Of a stretch of 53,410 nucleotides of DNA, positions 26,127 through 35,104 are shown piece by piece. The stretch comes from Lusitaniella coriacea LEGE 07157. Lineage in GTDB: Bacteria; Cyanobacteriota; Cyanobacteriia; Cyanobacteriales; Spirulinaceae. Location of the stretch: NCBI RefSeq assembly GCF_015207425.1, contig NZ_JADEWZ010000037.1, forward strand, positions 1 to 53,410, written 5' to 3'. Each line of letters opens with the position of its first letter. Position 1 is the stretch's first letter. The position numbers and the translations under genes were made by a program. The notes under the pieces were generated by a model. That model was not told the DNA's origin and did no database searches. It saw nothing but the letters and a program-made list of their open reading frames with translations.

Positions 26127-26879
26127 ATGAAACGCATTTTTCAATTGACTCAATTTACCTGTATCCTTGCATGGGTTGCGTTCGGTTTACCGCCGATTCA
26201 ACTAAAGCCATTACATTCCCAATTGCACTCTTCTTCCGAGCAAGCCACTTCTTTAAGCGATCCTCCTTCAACAGGTATCCCGAACAATGGTAATACTGGT
26301 GGAAATGGTAGTCGCGGTTGTTCGGATCCCCTCCTTGCACTCGTTAAAAATCAATCGGGTGAGCGTATGGGATTTACACGCCAAGAACGACCCACTTTTT
26401 GGGTGTATCTTCCCTATGAGCAAGAACAGCTTGCCGGAGGAAAACTAAAATTTAGTTTGCGCAGTTTGCACAATGGCGAAGAAAAAAACCAGTACGAACA
26501 AAAAATAGAAATTCACGGGAAAACGCCAGGAGTTATTGGCATTACATTACCTCCTGATGCACCTGCGTTAGACCCAGAACAAGAGTATAAATGGTATGTT
26601 TTTGTTGATGTGTACTGTCCGGATGACCCCTACGCTACCCCTGAAAAAGAAACAGTTTCGGCTTTAGTAATTCGTAAAGAGGTTAGCGCAAATGTAGCTT
26701 CTGAAGAGGATTTTGTTTACGATCGCCTGAGCGAGATCGCGCAATCTGAAAACCCTGAAGAACGCCAGCAACAATGGTTGCAATTTCTCCAATCCTTAAA
26801 CCTCGAACAGAATCGAGAAACCCTCGCAGATAAGTGTTGCACGATCCTCAATCCCTCAACGCCAATTTCCTACCAATAA
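26127..26879 (+). CDS. DUF928 domain exported protein
   Basis: This 250-residue protein has a signal peptide (KRIFQLTQFTCILAWVAFG), a low-complexity Asn/Gly linker and a DUF928 domain (about 70-240) with the family's GCSDPLLALVKNQS, PTFWVYLPY and YKWYVFVDVYCP blocks. DUF928 proteins are exported cyanobacterial proteins of unknown function, often near CHAT and haemagglutinin genes. It follows CHAT-CHASE2 by 45 nt, so it is probably in the same operon. Its last 24 bases overlap the end of the convergent TPR-CHAT gene. Location is probably periplasmic. Confidence 0.85.
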   Translation: MKRIFQLTQFTCILAWVAFGLPPIQLKPLHSQLHSSSEQATSLSDPPSTGIPNNGNTGGNGSRGCSDPLLALVKNQSGERMGFTRQERPTFWVYLPYEQEQLAGGKLKFSLRSLHNGEEKNQYEQKIEIHGKTPGVIGITLPPDAPALDPEQEYKWYVFVDVYCPDDPYATPEKETVSALVIRKEVSANVASEEDFVYDRLSEIAQSENPEERQQQWLQFLQSLNLEQNRETLADKCCTILNPSTPISYQ

Positions 26880-29738
26880 ATACGGCGACCAGTGATAGGG
26901 TTTTTTGTAGGTCTTATCTGATAATAAATCCAATTGGGCGCGACGCAATGCTTCAGCAATCGTCGCGTCCGATTCTATTAGATTGCGATAAAATTTTTCC
27001 ATCAGAAGTTTTGCCGAGCGATCTTTGACTGCGAATATAGAACCGATCGTACTTTTTGCTCCTGCTTGAAACGCAATCCCCGCCATCCCCAACATTGCGC
27101 GTCGATCCCCAATTGCAGTTTCGCAAGCACTCAACACAAGCAGTTCTAGGGGGTCTTGTTGGCGTTGTAGCAAGTTTTCCAACTGATTGACATTAATTGC
27201 TTCTCTGTAAGCCCAAATTTTCGTTTCTTCCAGGAGCGAACTAAATTTTCCATGAGTGGCTAAATGAAGAACGGGAAAATATTGCGTTTCAATTTCTCGT
27301 TGTAGTGCTTTTGTTGTAAAACTTTGATTCAATAAAATCTTACTACTTGGAATAATCTCCTGAATTGTCTCTAACTCTAATCCTACATTAGGTAAGGCAT
27401 CACGATTTTCTATCTTTTCGCTCACTCCTGCGGCTAAAACTTTTAGGTCTTTCTTCTCAAATGGACTAGAGTCAATTAATTCTATCCCTAAGTTCAGTGC
27501 AATACTATATTTTTCGATAACATATTGTTCGCCATCATAGAGAGCAGAAATGGGCAGGTTTTTCAGAATATTATCCAAAACAAAAACCAAGGTTTCAATT
27601 TTATGCGCTTCTAACGCAGGTTCTAAGGGACGTATCAGAAGCTCATACAACTCATTAAAATCTTTTCGATAGTCTTCATCCTCGGCATCTTTTTCCTCTT
27701 GAATATCTTCGCGAAGTTTCAGGACTTTTTCTTCTAAATCTCGTGCTGAAATCTCCTGAGTGAAGTGCATTAAATCGCTTGTATGGGAGGAATCTGCGAT
27801 GATTTCGTTGCGTGCTATTATATTTTTATCGCGCACTTTTGTTGGCAATTTTAAAATAATTTCCAATCGATCCTCAAGGACAATGGGATAAATTACTGCC
27901 GCATTCAAGCTATTATTTTCAATTACTTCATCGAGAGAAGCGAGGTTATTATGACCTAACTGACAGCGCAAGTAATCTTCCAACTCTGCAACCTGTAATT
28001 GCTCCATCAATCGACGCGCTCGATTTAACTTTTTCTTGTCTTGATGCGTTTCAATTTGTTCGCTGGCGAGAGTCACTTTTTTGACTTGTTGTTGCAGTAA
28101 TAAATCCACTAATTCACGATAGACGGGTTCCACATTATCGCGAAAGAGAAATCGAGTGTCTTGGTTTTTTAAACTCAATAAATCTTGCCGTACAATGTCT
28201 AAGGTTGCAATTGCTTGTTCGTAAACCGCGATCGCGTCCTGCACTTTCCTTTGTTCCCGCAACACCCGTCCCAACTGCCATTGCCACTGATAGAGAATAT
28301 CCGGTGCTTTCGCCGCATCTGCGAGTAAGATGGCACTTTGAGTTACTTTTTGCGCCTCCTCCCAATCCTGCTGCGTTTCGTACAGCTTTCCTAGCATTCC
28401 CGTGGAGTAGGATTTCGCACGATTATCTTGGAGTTTCTTAGATTGCGCGATCGCGCGCCTTAAAAATTCTTCCAATTCATTATTATTAGGAAACTGCGAA
28501 AAATCCCCTCGATGCTCCCCCAATTTCAACAGCGTTTCCACAAAATTAATCTCCGCATAAATCACCCCACGACTGTCGGGTAATTGGGTTAATAAAGGAA
28601 GGAGATTAGGAAACTGTTGGAGAGCTTGAGGATGAGTCAAAAAAGACCGCTCAAAGTCAACTAACAAACTGAGAGAATTGAGTTGCGCTTGCAGGCGAAA
28701 GAGCGGAAAAATAGTTTGATTATTTACTTTTTGATACTGTGCTAATGCAGCATCTAAAAATTTTGTGAGTTGGCTAACCTGTTTCTGTTTACCTCTCCCC
28801 AGGCGCTCCAAAGCATCTTTCTCTCGGAAATAAGCCGCACGTTCCGTATTTCCCAAACTCAAATGAGCGCGTGCAATATCTTGAGAAGATATCGATAATT
28901 CTGAACTCTGTTGCAACAATTGTCGGGACTTTTCCAGATCGTCTAACTTTCCCGTCTCCGGTTGTTGCCAAAACTCCTCAAATAGCTGTTCGATTGTCCC
29001 GTCATCTCCCACCACCCGCAGCAAATTTCCCAAACTGCGAAACGCCGTTGCTTTGAGAGGAGAGTCCGGTTGTGCGAGAATTGTGGGAATGAGGGGAAGT
29101 AGCTGTTGCAGTGCCGCGCGATCGCGTCCCACCTCCTGCAACGCAAAACTTTGGTTAATCCCCACCCGCAACATCCCCGTTGAATTCTGAAGTTCCCGGT
29201 AGAGAACCATCGCCGCTTGTAACGAGTCCAAAGACGCTTCCGGTTTACCCAACGTTAACTCTAACTGACTGCGACTCTCCAGGGTTCCTGCCGTTGCGCG
29301 TTGAATTTGCGGCGAGGACTCCAACGACTCCAACAGCGCCAAACTTTGCGCGATCTCCTCCTCCGCATTCTCCCACTGTCCCACCGCCTGATACGCCAAG
29401 GATAAATTGCTCGACACCAACGCCTTCTCTAAAGCATTTCCCGACCCCTGTAACTGCTGTTTTGCCACTTCGAGGCGCGCGATCGCGTCCTCATAATTTT
29501 CCCCTTCATAGAGCTGTCTGGCCTCCTGTTGTAAGGTTCTCGCATCTGTGGCTATCGGAGGGATTTGTTGTGCGACAGAACCCTGAGCGATCGCGGGAAT
29601 TGCACTGACGCTAACAAACAAAAAAAGCAAAAAGAGATGAGAACGGATAAATTTGCAGAAAATTCTTGTTTTACTGATGAGGTTTGTTCGCCTCATTCCC
29701 AAAAAACGCAATAAATTTTGTCTGGTTAATGCTTTCAC
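26856..29738 (-). CDS. Exported TPR-CHAT caspase-like protease
   Basis: This 960-residue protein has an N-terminal signal or anchor (LFLLFLFVSVSAIPAIAQ, residues about 35-52), a long TPR region (about 70-560, for example ARQLYEGENYEDAIARLE), and a C-terminal CHAT domain (about 650-960). The catalytic pair is visible: His829 (HLATHGKF) and Cys872 (LSACETAIGD). The ending HWSPYLLVGNWR is typical of TPR-CHAT proteins. The export signal puts this CHAT outside the cytoplasm, on the opposite side of the membrane from the CHAT of the convergent CHAT-CHASE2 protein. It overlaps the DUF928 gene tail-to-tail by 24 bases. The target is unknown; haemagglutinins or other surface proteins are plausible. 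A downstream Met at 29696 is an alternative start. Confidence 0.9.
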   Translation of the reverse strand: MKALTRQNLLRFLGMRRTNLISKTRIFCKFIRSHLFLLFLFVSVSAIPAIAQGSVAQQIPPIATDARTLQQEARQLYEGENYEDAIARLEVAKQQLQGSGNALEKALVSSNLSLAYQAVGQWENAEEEIAQSLALLESLESSPQIQRATAGTLESRSQLELTLGKPEASLDSLQAAMVLYRELQNSTGMLRVGINQSFALQEVGRDRAALQQLLPLIPTILAQPDSPLKATAFRSLGNLLRVVGDDGTIEQLFEEFWQQPETGKLDDLEKSRQLLQQSSELSISSQDIARAHLSLGNTERAAYFREKDALERLGRGKQKQVSQLTKFLDAALAQYQKVNNQTIFPLFRLQAQLNSLSLLVDFERSFLTHPQALQQFPNLLPLLTQLPDSRGVIYAEINFVETLLKLGEHRGDFSQFPNNNELEEFLRRAIAQSKKLQDNRAKSYSTGMLGKLYETQQDWEEAQKVTQSAILLADAAKAPDILYQWQWQLGRVLREQRKVQDAIAVYEQAIATLDIVRQDLLSLKNQDTRFLFRDNVEPVYRELVDLLLQQQVKKVTLASEQIETHQDKKKLNRARRLMEQLQVAELEDYLRCQLGHNNLASLDEVIENNSLNAAVIYPIVLEDRLEIILKLPTKVRDKNIIARNEIIADSSHTSDLMHFTQEISARDLEEKVLKLREDIQEEKDAEDEDYRKDFNELYELLIRPLEPALEAHKIETLVFVLDNILKNLPISALYDGEQYVIEKYSIALNLGIELIDSSPFEKKDLKVLAAGVSEKIENRDALPNVGLELETIQEIIPSSKILLNQSFTTKALQREIETQYFPVLHLATHGKFSSLLEETKIWAYREAINVNQLENLLQRQQDPLELLVLSACETAIGDRRAMLGMAGIAFQAGAKSTIGSIFAVKDRSAKLLMEKFYRNLIESDATIAEALRRAQLDLLSDKTYKKPYHWSPYLLVGNWR

Positions 29739-29792
29739 AATAATATAGGCAACCCTTCATCTCTGGCGGACAATAAGAGCCGCAGCCACTTA

Positions 29793-31007
29793 TCACTTAA
29801 AATTAGCAAAGAACTTCGCATTCTGCTCCGGGTTGGAGGGTCTAACTTCGCTCCTTCCCCATAAAGATCGCATTAACCCCGCCAAATGACCTTGAAAGCG
29901 AGAAAAGGCAAAGCGTTCGATTGTGTTCTGCCTCAATCGTTCTGGCTGATAGAGGGTTGGGTTGTCGCAAGATCCTTGAAGGATATCAAGAAGGTGACGC
30001 GCTATCTCTTCCACCCGTTCGGGATCGACTAAAACTCCCAACCTCCCGCCATCTAAAGGGTCAACTGCGCCATCGTCATTCCCTGCCAAGACGGGTTTGC
30101 CGCAGGCTAACGCTTCGAGATAAACGATTCCAAACCCCTCAATCCGACTTGGCAGCGCAAACACATCGCAGAGATTGTAATGGTCGCACAATTCTGTATC
30201 GGGAATAAACCCGGTCAAAGTCACGCAGTCTGTAAGATCGAGCCGTGTAATCAGAGACTCGACGCGATCGCGGTCATCTCCTTTCCCCACTAAAAGATAA
30301 TGGACATTGGGAATCTCGTGGCGAACTCGCACCAACGCTTCGAGAACCTGGCGATAGCCTTTCCCCTCTGCCGAAGAGCGTCCCAAACGAGTCACCGTTA
30401 GGATAACGGGTTGCTTTGGACTCAAGCCATAGCGTTCGAGCAGGTATTGGGGTTTGGGTGCAATCCGAAAGCGACTCGCATCAAAGGTATTCGGGAGAAC
30501 CGAAAGTTGCGCCGGATCGAGGTATCCTTCAGCAAGCACGCGATCGCGCGTATAGCGACTCACCGCAACGATCTTATCCGCATCCCGCAACGCCGCTTGC
30601 AATCGAGAATTTTTTAAATCCCAAGCCTCCTCCCCATGAATCACCACCCAATAGGGAACGCCAGCCAAGCGTTTAAGCCAATAGCAAACCATGCTGTAAT
30701 TCGCGTGAGTGGTTATCAAAAGTTGCGGTTGCTGCCACATTCCTCGCACTAGGATAGAAAGTCCCAAAAAGAGACTTTGCAGCAGGCGATGCCATCGACC
30801 AAAACAGTGAAATTGCGTCTGGGAGAGGAATGGGTCATCTTGAGGCGCGCGTTGGTCGTACTTGAGAAAAATATCATAACGCGCCTGGGGATAGAGATTT
30901 TGCAAGGCTTCGAGGAGGAAGGTGGAGTAGACTTGAACGCCACCTTTAAAGCCAAAAACATTAGGAAAAATGAAATAGAAATGGGGAAAGTCAGGGAATT
31001 TGCACAT
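29793..31007 (-). CDS. Glycosyltransferase family 4
   Basis: The protein is 404 residues from the ATG at 31007; a TTG at 31025 would add six. It has the GT-B fold of family 4: an N-terminal acceptor domain beginning FIFPNVFGFKGGVQVYS, and a C-terminal nucleotide-sugar domain with GRSSAEGKGY, YLLVGKGDDR and the EX7E-type motif in SRIEGFGIVYLEALACGKPV. It transfers a sugar from an activated donor, probably to a cell-surface glycan. The gene is alone on this strand, with no polysaccharide operon beside it. The specific sugar cannot be told from the sequence. Confidence 0.88.
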   Translation of the reverse strand: MCKFPDFPHFYFIFPNVFGFKGGVQVYSTFLLEALQNLYPQARYDIFLKYDQRAPQDDPFLSQTQFHCFGRWHRLLQSLFLGLSILVRGMWQQPQLLITTHANYSMVCYWLKRLAGVPYWVVIHGEEAWDLKNSRLQAALRDADKIVAVSRYTRDRVLAEGYLDPAQLSVLPNTFDASRFRIAPKPQYLLERYGLSPKQPVILTVTRLGRSSAEGKGYRQVLEALVRVRHEIPNVHYLLVGKGDDRDRVESLITRLDLTDCVTLTGFIPDTELCDHYNLCDVFALPSRIEGFGIVYLEALACGKPVLAGNDDGAVDPLDGGRLGVLVDPERVEEIARHLLDILQGSCDNPTLYQPERLRQNTIERFAFSRFQGHLAGLMRSLWGRSEVRPSNPEQNAKFFANFK

Positions 31008-31107
31008 TGGAAAACTTGACCTCAAACTAACAGGACTTATTTTCTTATCAGAATTTTCGTGGCTTATTTATGCACGTTGTCAAAGCTACAATATTTGCTA
31101 ACCACTT

Positions 31108-32016
31108 ATGCACCCTCTCAAATCTCCAGAAAAATGGCACATTGCACTCGCTCTCGTTGCAGGGATTTTTGCCATTTCCACATCTGCGATTTTTATTCGC
31201 CTCGCCATTGATGCAGCCGGAACGCGCGGCGTTGCATTTAGCCTCTTTTTAGCGGCATCTCGCCTCACCCTTGCCTCCCTCTTATTACTTCCCGTCGGAT
31301 TTCGCCTCAAATCCCAAAAGATTTCTCGCCAAGCCGTTCTTTTCGCAGTCATTGCAGGCGCGTGTCTCGCACTTCATTTTGCCACTTGGATTACTTCCCT
31401 CTCCTTCACCTCCATCGCTGCGTCCACAACCCTCGTAACAACCAATCCCATTTGGATTGCGCTGATTTCTTGGCTGTGGTTTGGAGAAAAACCCACAAAG
31501 ATAGCTCGCATAGGTATCGCGATCGCGCTCTGTGGAGGTATTCTTATTGCATTAGGAGGGGGAACCGCCGATAATACCGCAACCAATCCCCTCCTCGGTA
31601 ACGTCCTTGCCTTAATTGGCGCTTGGATGGTGAGTCTATACATTCTCTGCGGAAGAGAAGCACAGCGTAAAGGTTTAGGAACCGGAGGATATGCTATCAT
31701 TGCGTATAGTACATCAGCACTATTACTGTTTCCCTTCCCCCTCCTATTTGGTTCTGGCTACTTCAACTATCCCCAACCCGTCTACCTCTACACCATTCTG
31801 ATTGCACTGATTCCCCAACTTATCGGTCATACCAGCCTCAACTGGTCAGTTCGCTGGGTTTCGCCAATATTCATCTCCCTTGCCATTCTCTTTGAACCCG
31901 TCGGGTCGAGTCTATTAGGATTTATCTTTTTCAAAGAAATACCGGGACTCCCCGTCCTCGCAGGCGCAGCCATCCTTTTAAGCGGAGTCGCCACAGCCAT
32001 TTGGGGTTCGCGGTAA
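31108..32016 (+). CDS. EamA/DMT family transporter
   Basis: This 302-residue protein consists of about ten hydrophobic helices arranged as two EamA repeats, the drug/metabolite transporter layout. The first repeat starts WHIALALVAGIFAISTSAIFIRLAI; the second starts near residue 165 (LLGNVLALIGAWMVSLYILCG). It acts as an inner-membrane carrier for small metabolites, substrate unknown. The gene lies 30 nt before polA on the same strand and may be co-transcribed. Confidence 0.88.
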   Translation: MHPLKSPEKWHIALALVAGIFAISTSAIFIRLAIDAAGTRGVAFSLFLAASRLTLASLLLLPVGFRLKSQKISRQAVLFAVIAGACLALHFATWITSLSFTSIAASTTLVTTNPIWIALISWLWFGEKPTKIARIGIAIALCGGILIALGGGTADNTATNPLLGNVLALIGAWMVSLYILCGREAQRKGLGTGGYAIIAYSTSALLLFPFPLLFGSGYFNYPQPVYLYTILIALIPQLIGHTSLNWSVRWVSPIFISLAILFEPVGSSLLGFIFFKEIPGLPVLAGAAILLSGVATAIWGSR

Positions 32017-32046
32017 AGGTTTGTCAATTGAAAATAAAATAGGAGA

Positions 32047-34962
32047 ATGACTAACACCTCTTCTGCACCTAACCCAACCCCCCAACAGCAACCCCTGCTT
32101 GTTATTATCGACGGACACTCCCTCGCTTTTCGTTCCTATTTCGCCTTCGCCAAAGGACGGGATGGGGGACTGCGTACCGCCAACGGAACACCCACCAATA
32201 TCTGCTTCGGCTTTCTAAAATCCCTGCTTCAGGTTATGCAAGCAGAACACCCCCAAATGCTCGCGGTTGCTTTTGACCTACAGGAACCCACCTTCCGTCA
32301 CAAAGCTGACGCTACCTACAAAGCAGACAGACCCGAAGCGCCGGAAGATTTTGCGCCAGACATGAAAAACTTGCAAAGATTGCTTGCAGCGCTAAATTTA
32401 CCGGTTTTAACTGCTACGGGATACGAAGCGGATGATGTGTTAGCCACCCTAACCAAACAAGGAAGCGAGGCGGGATGTCGCGTCAAAATTGCTAGTGGAG
32501 ATCGCGATTTATTTCAACTCGTTGATGATGGGAAAAAAGTTAGCGTTTTATATTTTGATAAAAATGCAATTCGAGGGTCAAATATTGCAGGAATCACTGA
32601 GTTTGATGAAGAAGCTGTTGTCCAGAAGCTAGGGATTAAACCCGAACAAGTGGTGGATTATAAAGCATTGTGTGGGGATAAATCCGATAATATTCCTGGG
32701 GTGCGCGGAATTGGTGAAAAAACTGCCGTAAAATTATTGATTGAATATCCAACCCTAGGAGACATTTATCAAAATATCGAGAAGATTAAAGGAGCGAATC
32801 GCAAAAAGCTGGAAACGGGAAAAGATGATGCAGAAAAGTCTCAATATCTAGCTCAATTGCGATTCGATGTTCCCCTAAACGCTTCTCTAGAAGCGTGTGA
32901 GTTAAAAGGATTCGATGCAGCGAATGTAAAACCGATACTCGAAGAACTCGAACTCAAGCAATTTTTGCGTCAAATCGATCGCATTCAAGAGCAATTTGGC
33001 GGGAAAGAGACAGAAAATTCAAATATCACTGTTGAAGTTGCAGACGAATCTCTATGGTTTTTTAGTGCAGAAGATACAGAAAAAGCAGAGCAAGCAGCGC
33101 AATCTTTAATTGAGCCACAAGTTATTGATACGCCTGAAAAGTTGCAGGAATTAGTTCAACGACTACAACAGCATACAAATTTCAATAATCCCGTTGCTTG
33201 GGATACAGAAACTACGGCGTTAGATCCCTTTGATGCAGAATTAGTCGGTTTGGGATGTTGTTGGGGAGATGAGGTTACAGATATTGCTTATATTCCTGTG
33301 GGTCATGAGGAAGGAACTCAACTTTCAAAGGAACGGGTTTTAAATGCACTGCGTCCGATTTTAGAAAGCGAGGACTATCCCAAAGCCTTTCAAAATACGA
33401 AATTCGATCGTTTGATTTTGCGACATCAAGGGATAAATCTTTCTGGCGTGGTTTTTGATACGATGCTTGCTAGTTATGTTTTGCATCCGGAACAAAGTCA
33501 TAACTTGGGCGATTTATCTTTGCGCTATTTAGAGGGAATTGAATCCAAAAGCTATAAGGATTTAGAGATTCCTAAAGGCAAAACCATTGCGTACTTACCC
33601 ATTCCCAAAGCTGCGGACTACTGCGGGATGGATGCTTACGCCACATTCCTCTTGGTTGAAAAGTTACGAGCAGAATTAGCTTCATACCCTGACTTAAATA
33701 ACCTTCTGTTGGAAATCGAGCAACCTTTAGAACCCGCTTTAGCTGAGATGGAATATCGGGGAATTCGGATTGACATTCCCTATTTAAACAAACTTTCGCA
33801 GCAACTCGAAAAAGACTTGAATAAAATTGAAGCTCAAGCTTATGAAGATGCGGGAGAAGAATTCAATTTGGGCTCTCCCAAACAACTGAGCGAGTTACTT
33901 TTTGAAAAACTAAAACTAAGTCGCAAAAAATCGCGAAAAATCAAAACAGGCTATTCAACCGACCACGCAACCTTGGAAAAACTTCAAGGGGATCATCCTG
34001 TAATCGATCGCATTTTGGAGTATCGCACGCTGTCGAAATTAAAATCCACTTACGTCGATGCAATTCCCGCTTTAACTCGTCCCGATACCCAACGCATTCA
34101 CACCAATTTCAATCAAACCGTCACCACAACGGGAAGACTCTCTTCTTCTAATCCCAATTTACAAAATATTCCCATCCGCACTGAATTTTCTAGGCAAATT
34201 CGCAAAGCCTTTTTACCCAAACCCGGTTGGCAATTAATCGCCGCAGACTACTCGCAAATCGAACTAAGAATTCTGGCTCATTTGAGTCAAGAACCCGTCC
34301 TCGTTGAAGCGTATCGCAATCGCCAAGACGTGCATACCGTCACCGCGCAACTGCTGTTTGAAAAAGAAACCGTTACTCCAGACGAACGCCGTTTGGGGAA
34401 AACGATCAATTTCGGTGTAATTTATGGCATGGGCGCACAGCGATTTGCACGGGAAGCGGGGGTGAGTAGTGCGGAAGGAAAAGCCTTTATTGATAAATAC
34501 CGCGATCGCTATGCGAAAGTGTTCGAGTATTTAGAGAGTATGAAAAAAACCGCGATCGCGCAAGGATATGTCACCACTCTCCTGGAACGTCGCCGCTACT
34601 TCTATTTTGCCAGCAGCCTGAAACATGAGCTTGGAAAGAACCCCGACAGCATTGACCTCGAAAAGTTCAAAAAGATCGGTCAAGGAGACTCACAACTGCT
34701 CAGAGCCGCCGCAAACGCGCCAATTCAAGGCTCCAGTGCCGATATTATTAAAATCGCCACGATTAAACTCCACAATCTCCTCCAAAACTACCAAACTCGA
34801 TTGTTGCTACAGGTTCACGATGAATTGGTTTTTGAAGTCCCTCCCGATGAGTGCGAAGAACTCACAGGAAAAATTCAATCGATTATGGAAGAAGCCGTAT
34901 CTCTTTCCGTTCCCCTCGTGGTTGAAGTGCGTTCGGGGAATAATTGGATGGAAGCAAAATAG
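32047..34962 (+). CDS. polA: DNA polymerase I
   Basis: This 971-residue protein is a full-length family A polymerase. The 5'-3' flap nuclease domain (about 1-310) contains VIIDGHSLAFRS, EADDVLATL and GIGEKTAVKLL. The 3'-5' exonuclease domain (about 365-560) keeps the metal-binding pair in VAWDTETTALDPF near residue 386, so proofreading is likely active. The polymerase domain (about 600-971) has motif A DYSQIELR near residue 733, the O-helix RRLGKTINFGVIYG, and motif C QVHDELVFEVP near residue 923. It fills gaps in repair and removes RNA primers. It starts 30 nt after the EamA gene. Confidence 0.96.
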   Translation: MTNTSSAPNPTPQQQPLLVIIDGHSLAFRSYFAFAKGRDGGLRTANGTPTNICFGFLKSLLQVMQAEHPQMLAVAFDLQEPTFRHKADATYKADRPEAPEDFAPDMKNLQRLLAALNLPVLTATGYEADDVLATLTKQGSEAGCRVKIASGDRDLFQLVDDGKKVSVLYFDKNAIRGSNIAGITEFDEEAVVQKLGIKPEQVVDYKALCGDKSDNIPGVRGIGEKTAVKLLIEYPTLGDIYQNIEKIKGANRKKLETGKDDAEKSQYLAQLRFDVPLNASLEACELKGFDAANVKPILEELELKQFLRQIDRIQEQFGGKETENSNITVEVADESLWFFSAEDTEKAEQAAQSLIEPQVIDTPEKLQELVQRLQQHTNFNNPVAWDTETTALDPFDAELVGLGCCWGDEVTDIAYIPVGHEEGTQLSKERVLNALRPILESEDYPKAFQNTKFDRLILRHQGINLSGVVFDTMLASYVLHPEQSHNLGDLSLRYLEGIESKSYKDLEIPKGKTIAYLPIPKAADYCGMDAYATFLLVEKLRAELASYPDLNNLLLEIEQPLEPALAEMEYRGIRIDIPYLNKLSQQLEKDLNKIEAQAYEDAGEEFNLGSPKQLSELLFEKLKLSRKKSRKIKTGYSTDHATLEKLQGDHPVIDRILEYRTLSKLKSTYVDAIPALTRPDTQRIHTNFNQTVTTTGRLSSSNPNLQNIPIRTEFSRQIRKAFLPKPGWQLIAADYSQIELRILAHLSQEPVLVEAYRNRQDVHTVTAQLLFEKETVTPDERRLGKTINFGVIYGMGAQRFAREAGVSSAEGKAFIDKYRDRYAKVFEYLESMKKTAIAQGYVTTLLERRRYFYFASSLKHELGKNPDSIDLEKFKKIGQGDSQLLRAAANAPIQGSSADIIKIATIKLHNLLQNYQTRLLLQVHDELVFEVPPDECEELTGKIQSIMEEAVSLSVPLVVEVRSGNNWMEAK

Positions 34963-34971
34963 GAGTTCAGA

Positions 34972-35041
34972 GTTAGGACATTGGTGAAGGCGAGTAGGGG
35001 AAGCTGAGGGAGAGAGAAGGTGTGAATTCGGATGTCCTAAC
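34972..35041. repeat. Stem-loop dispersed repeat, copy 1
   Basis: GTTAGGACAT (34972-34981) and ATGTCCTAAC (35032-35041) are perfect 10-bp inverted repeats around a purine-rich 50-nt loop. The outside sequence TGTCATGGCGACTGCTATA (35042 onward) recurs at the second copy near 53294. It looks like a small mobile stem-loop element. It marks the left border of the restriction-modification operon. Confidence 0.75.
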
Positions 35042-35104
35042 TGTCATGGCGACTGCTATACAATGAACAAGGGTATAAAAGGACAGAAGTGAAGGAGTTC
35101 GCGC

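Noticed and set aside
1-29738. The surface island as a prophage or integrated plasmid
   Set aside because: No integrase, phage structural, replication or attachment-site sequences were seen, and HIP1 sites are as frequent as in the host-like regions.
34625-34987. Plus-strand 120-codon frame inside polA
   Set aside because: Out-of-frame shadow of the polymerase catalytic domain.
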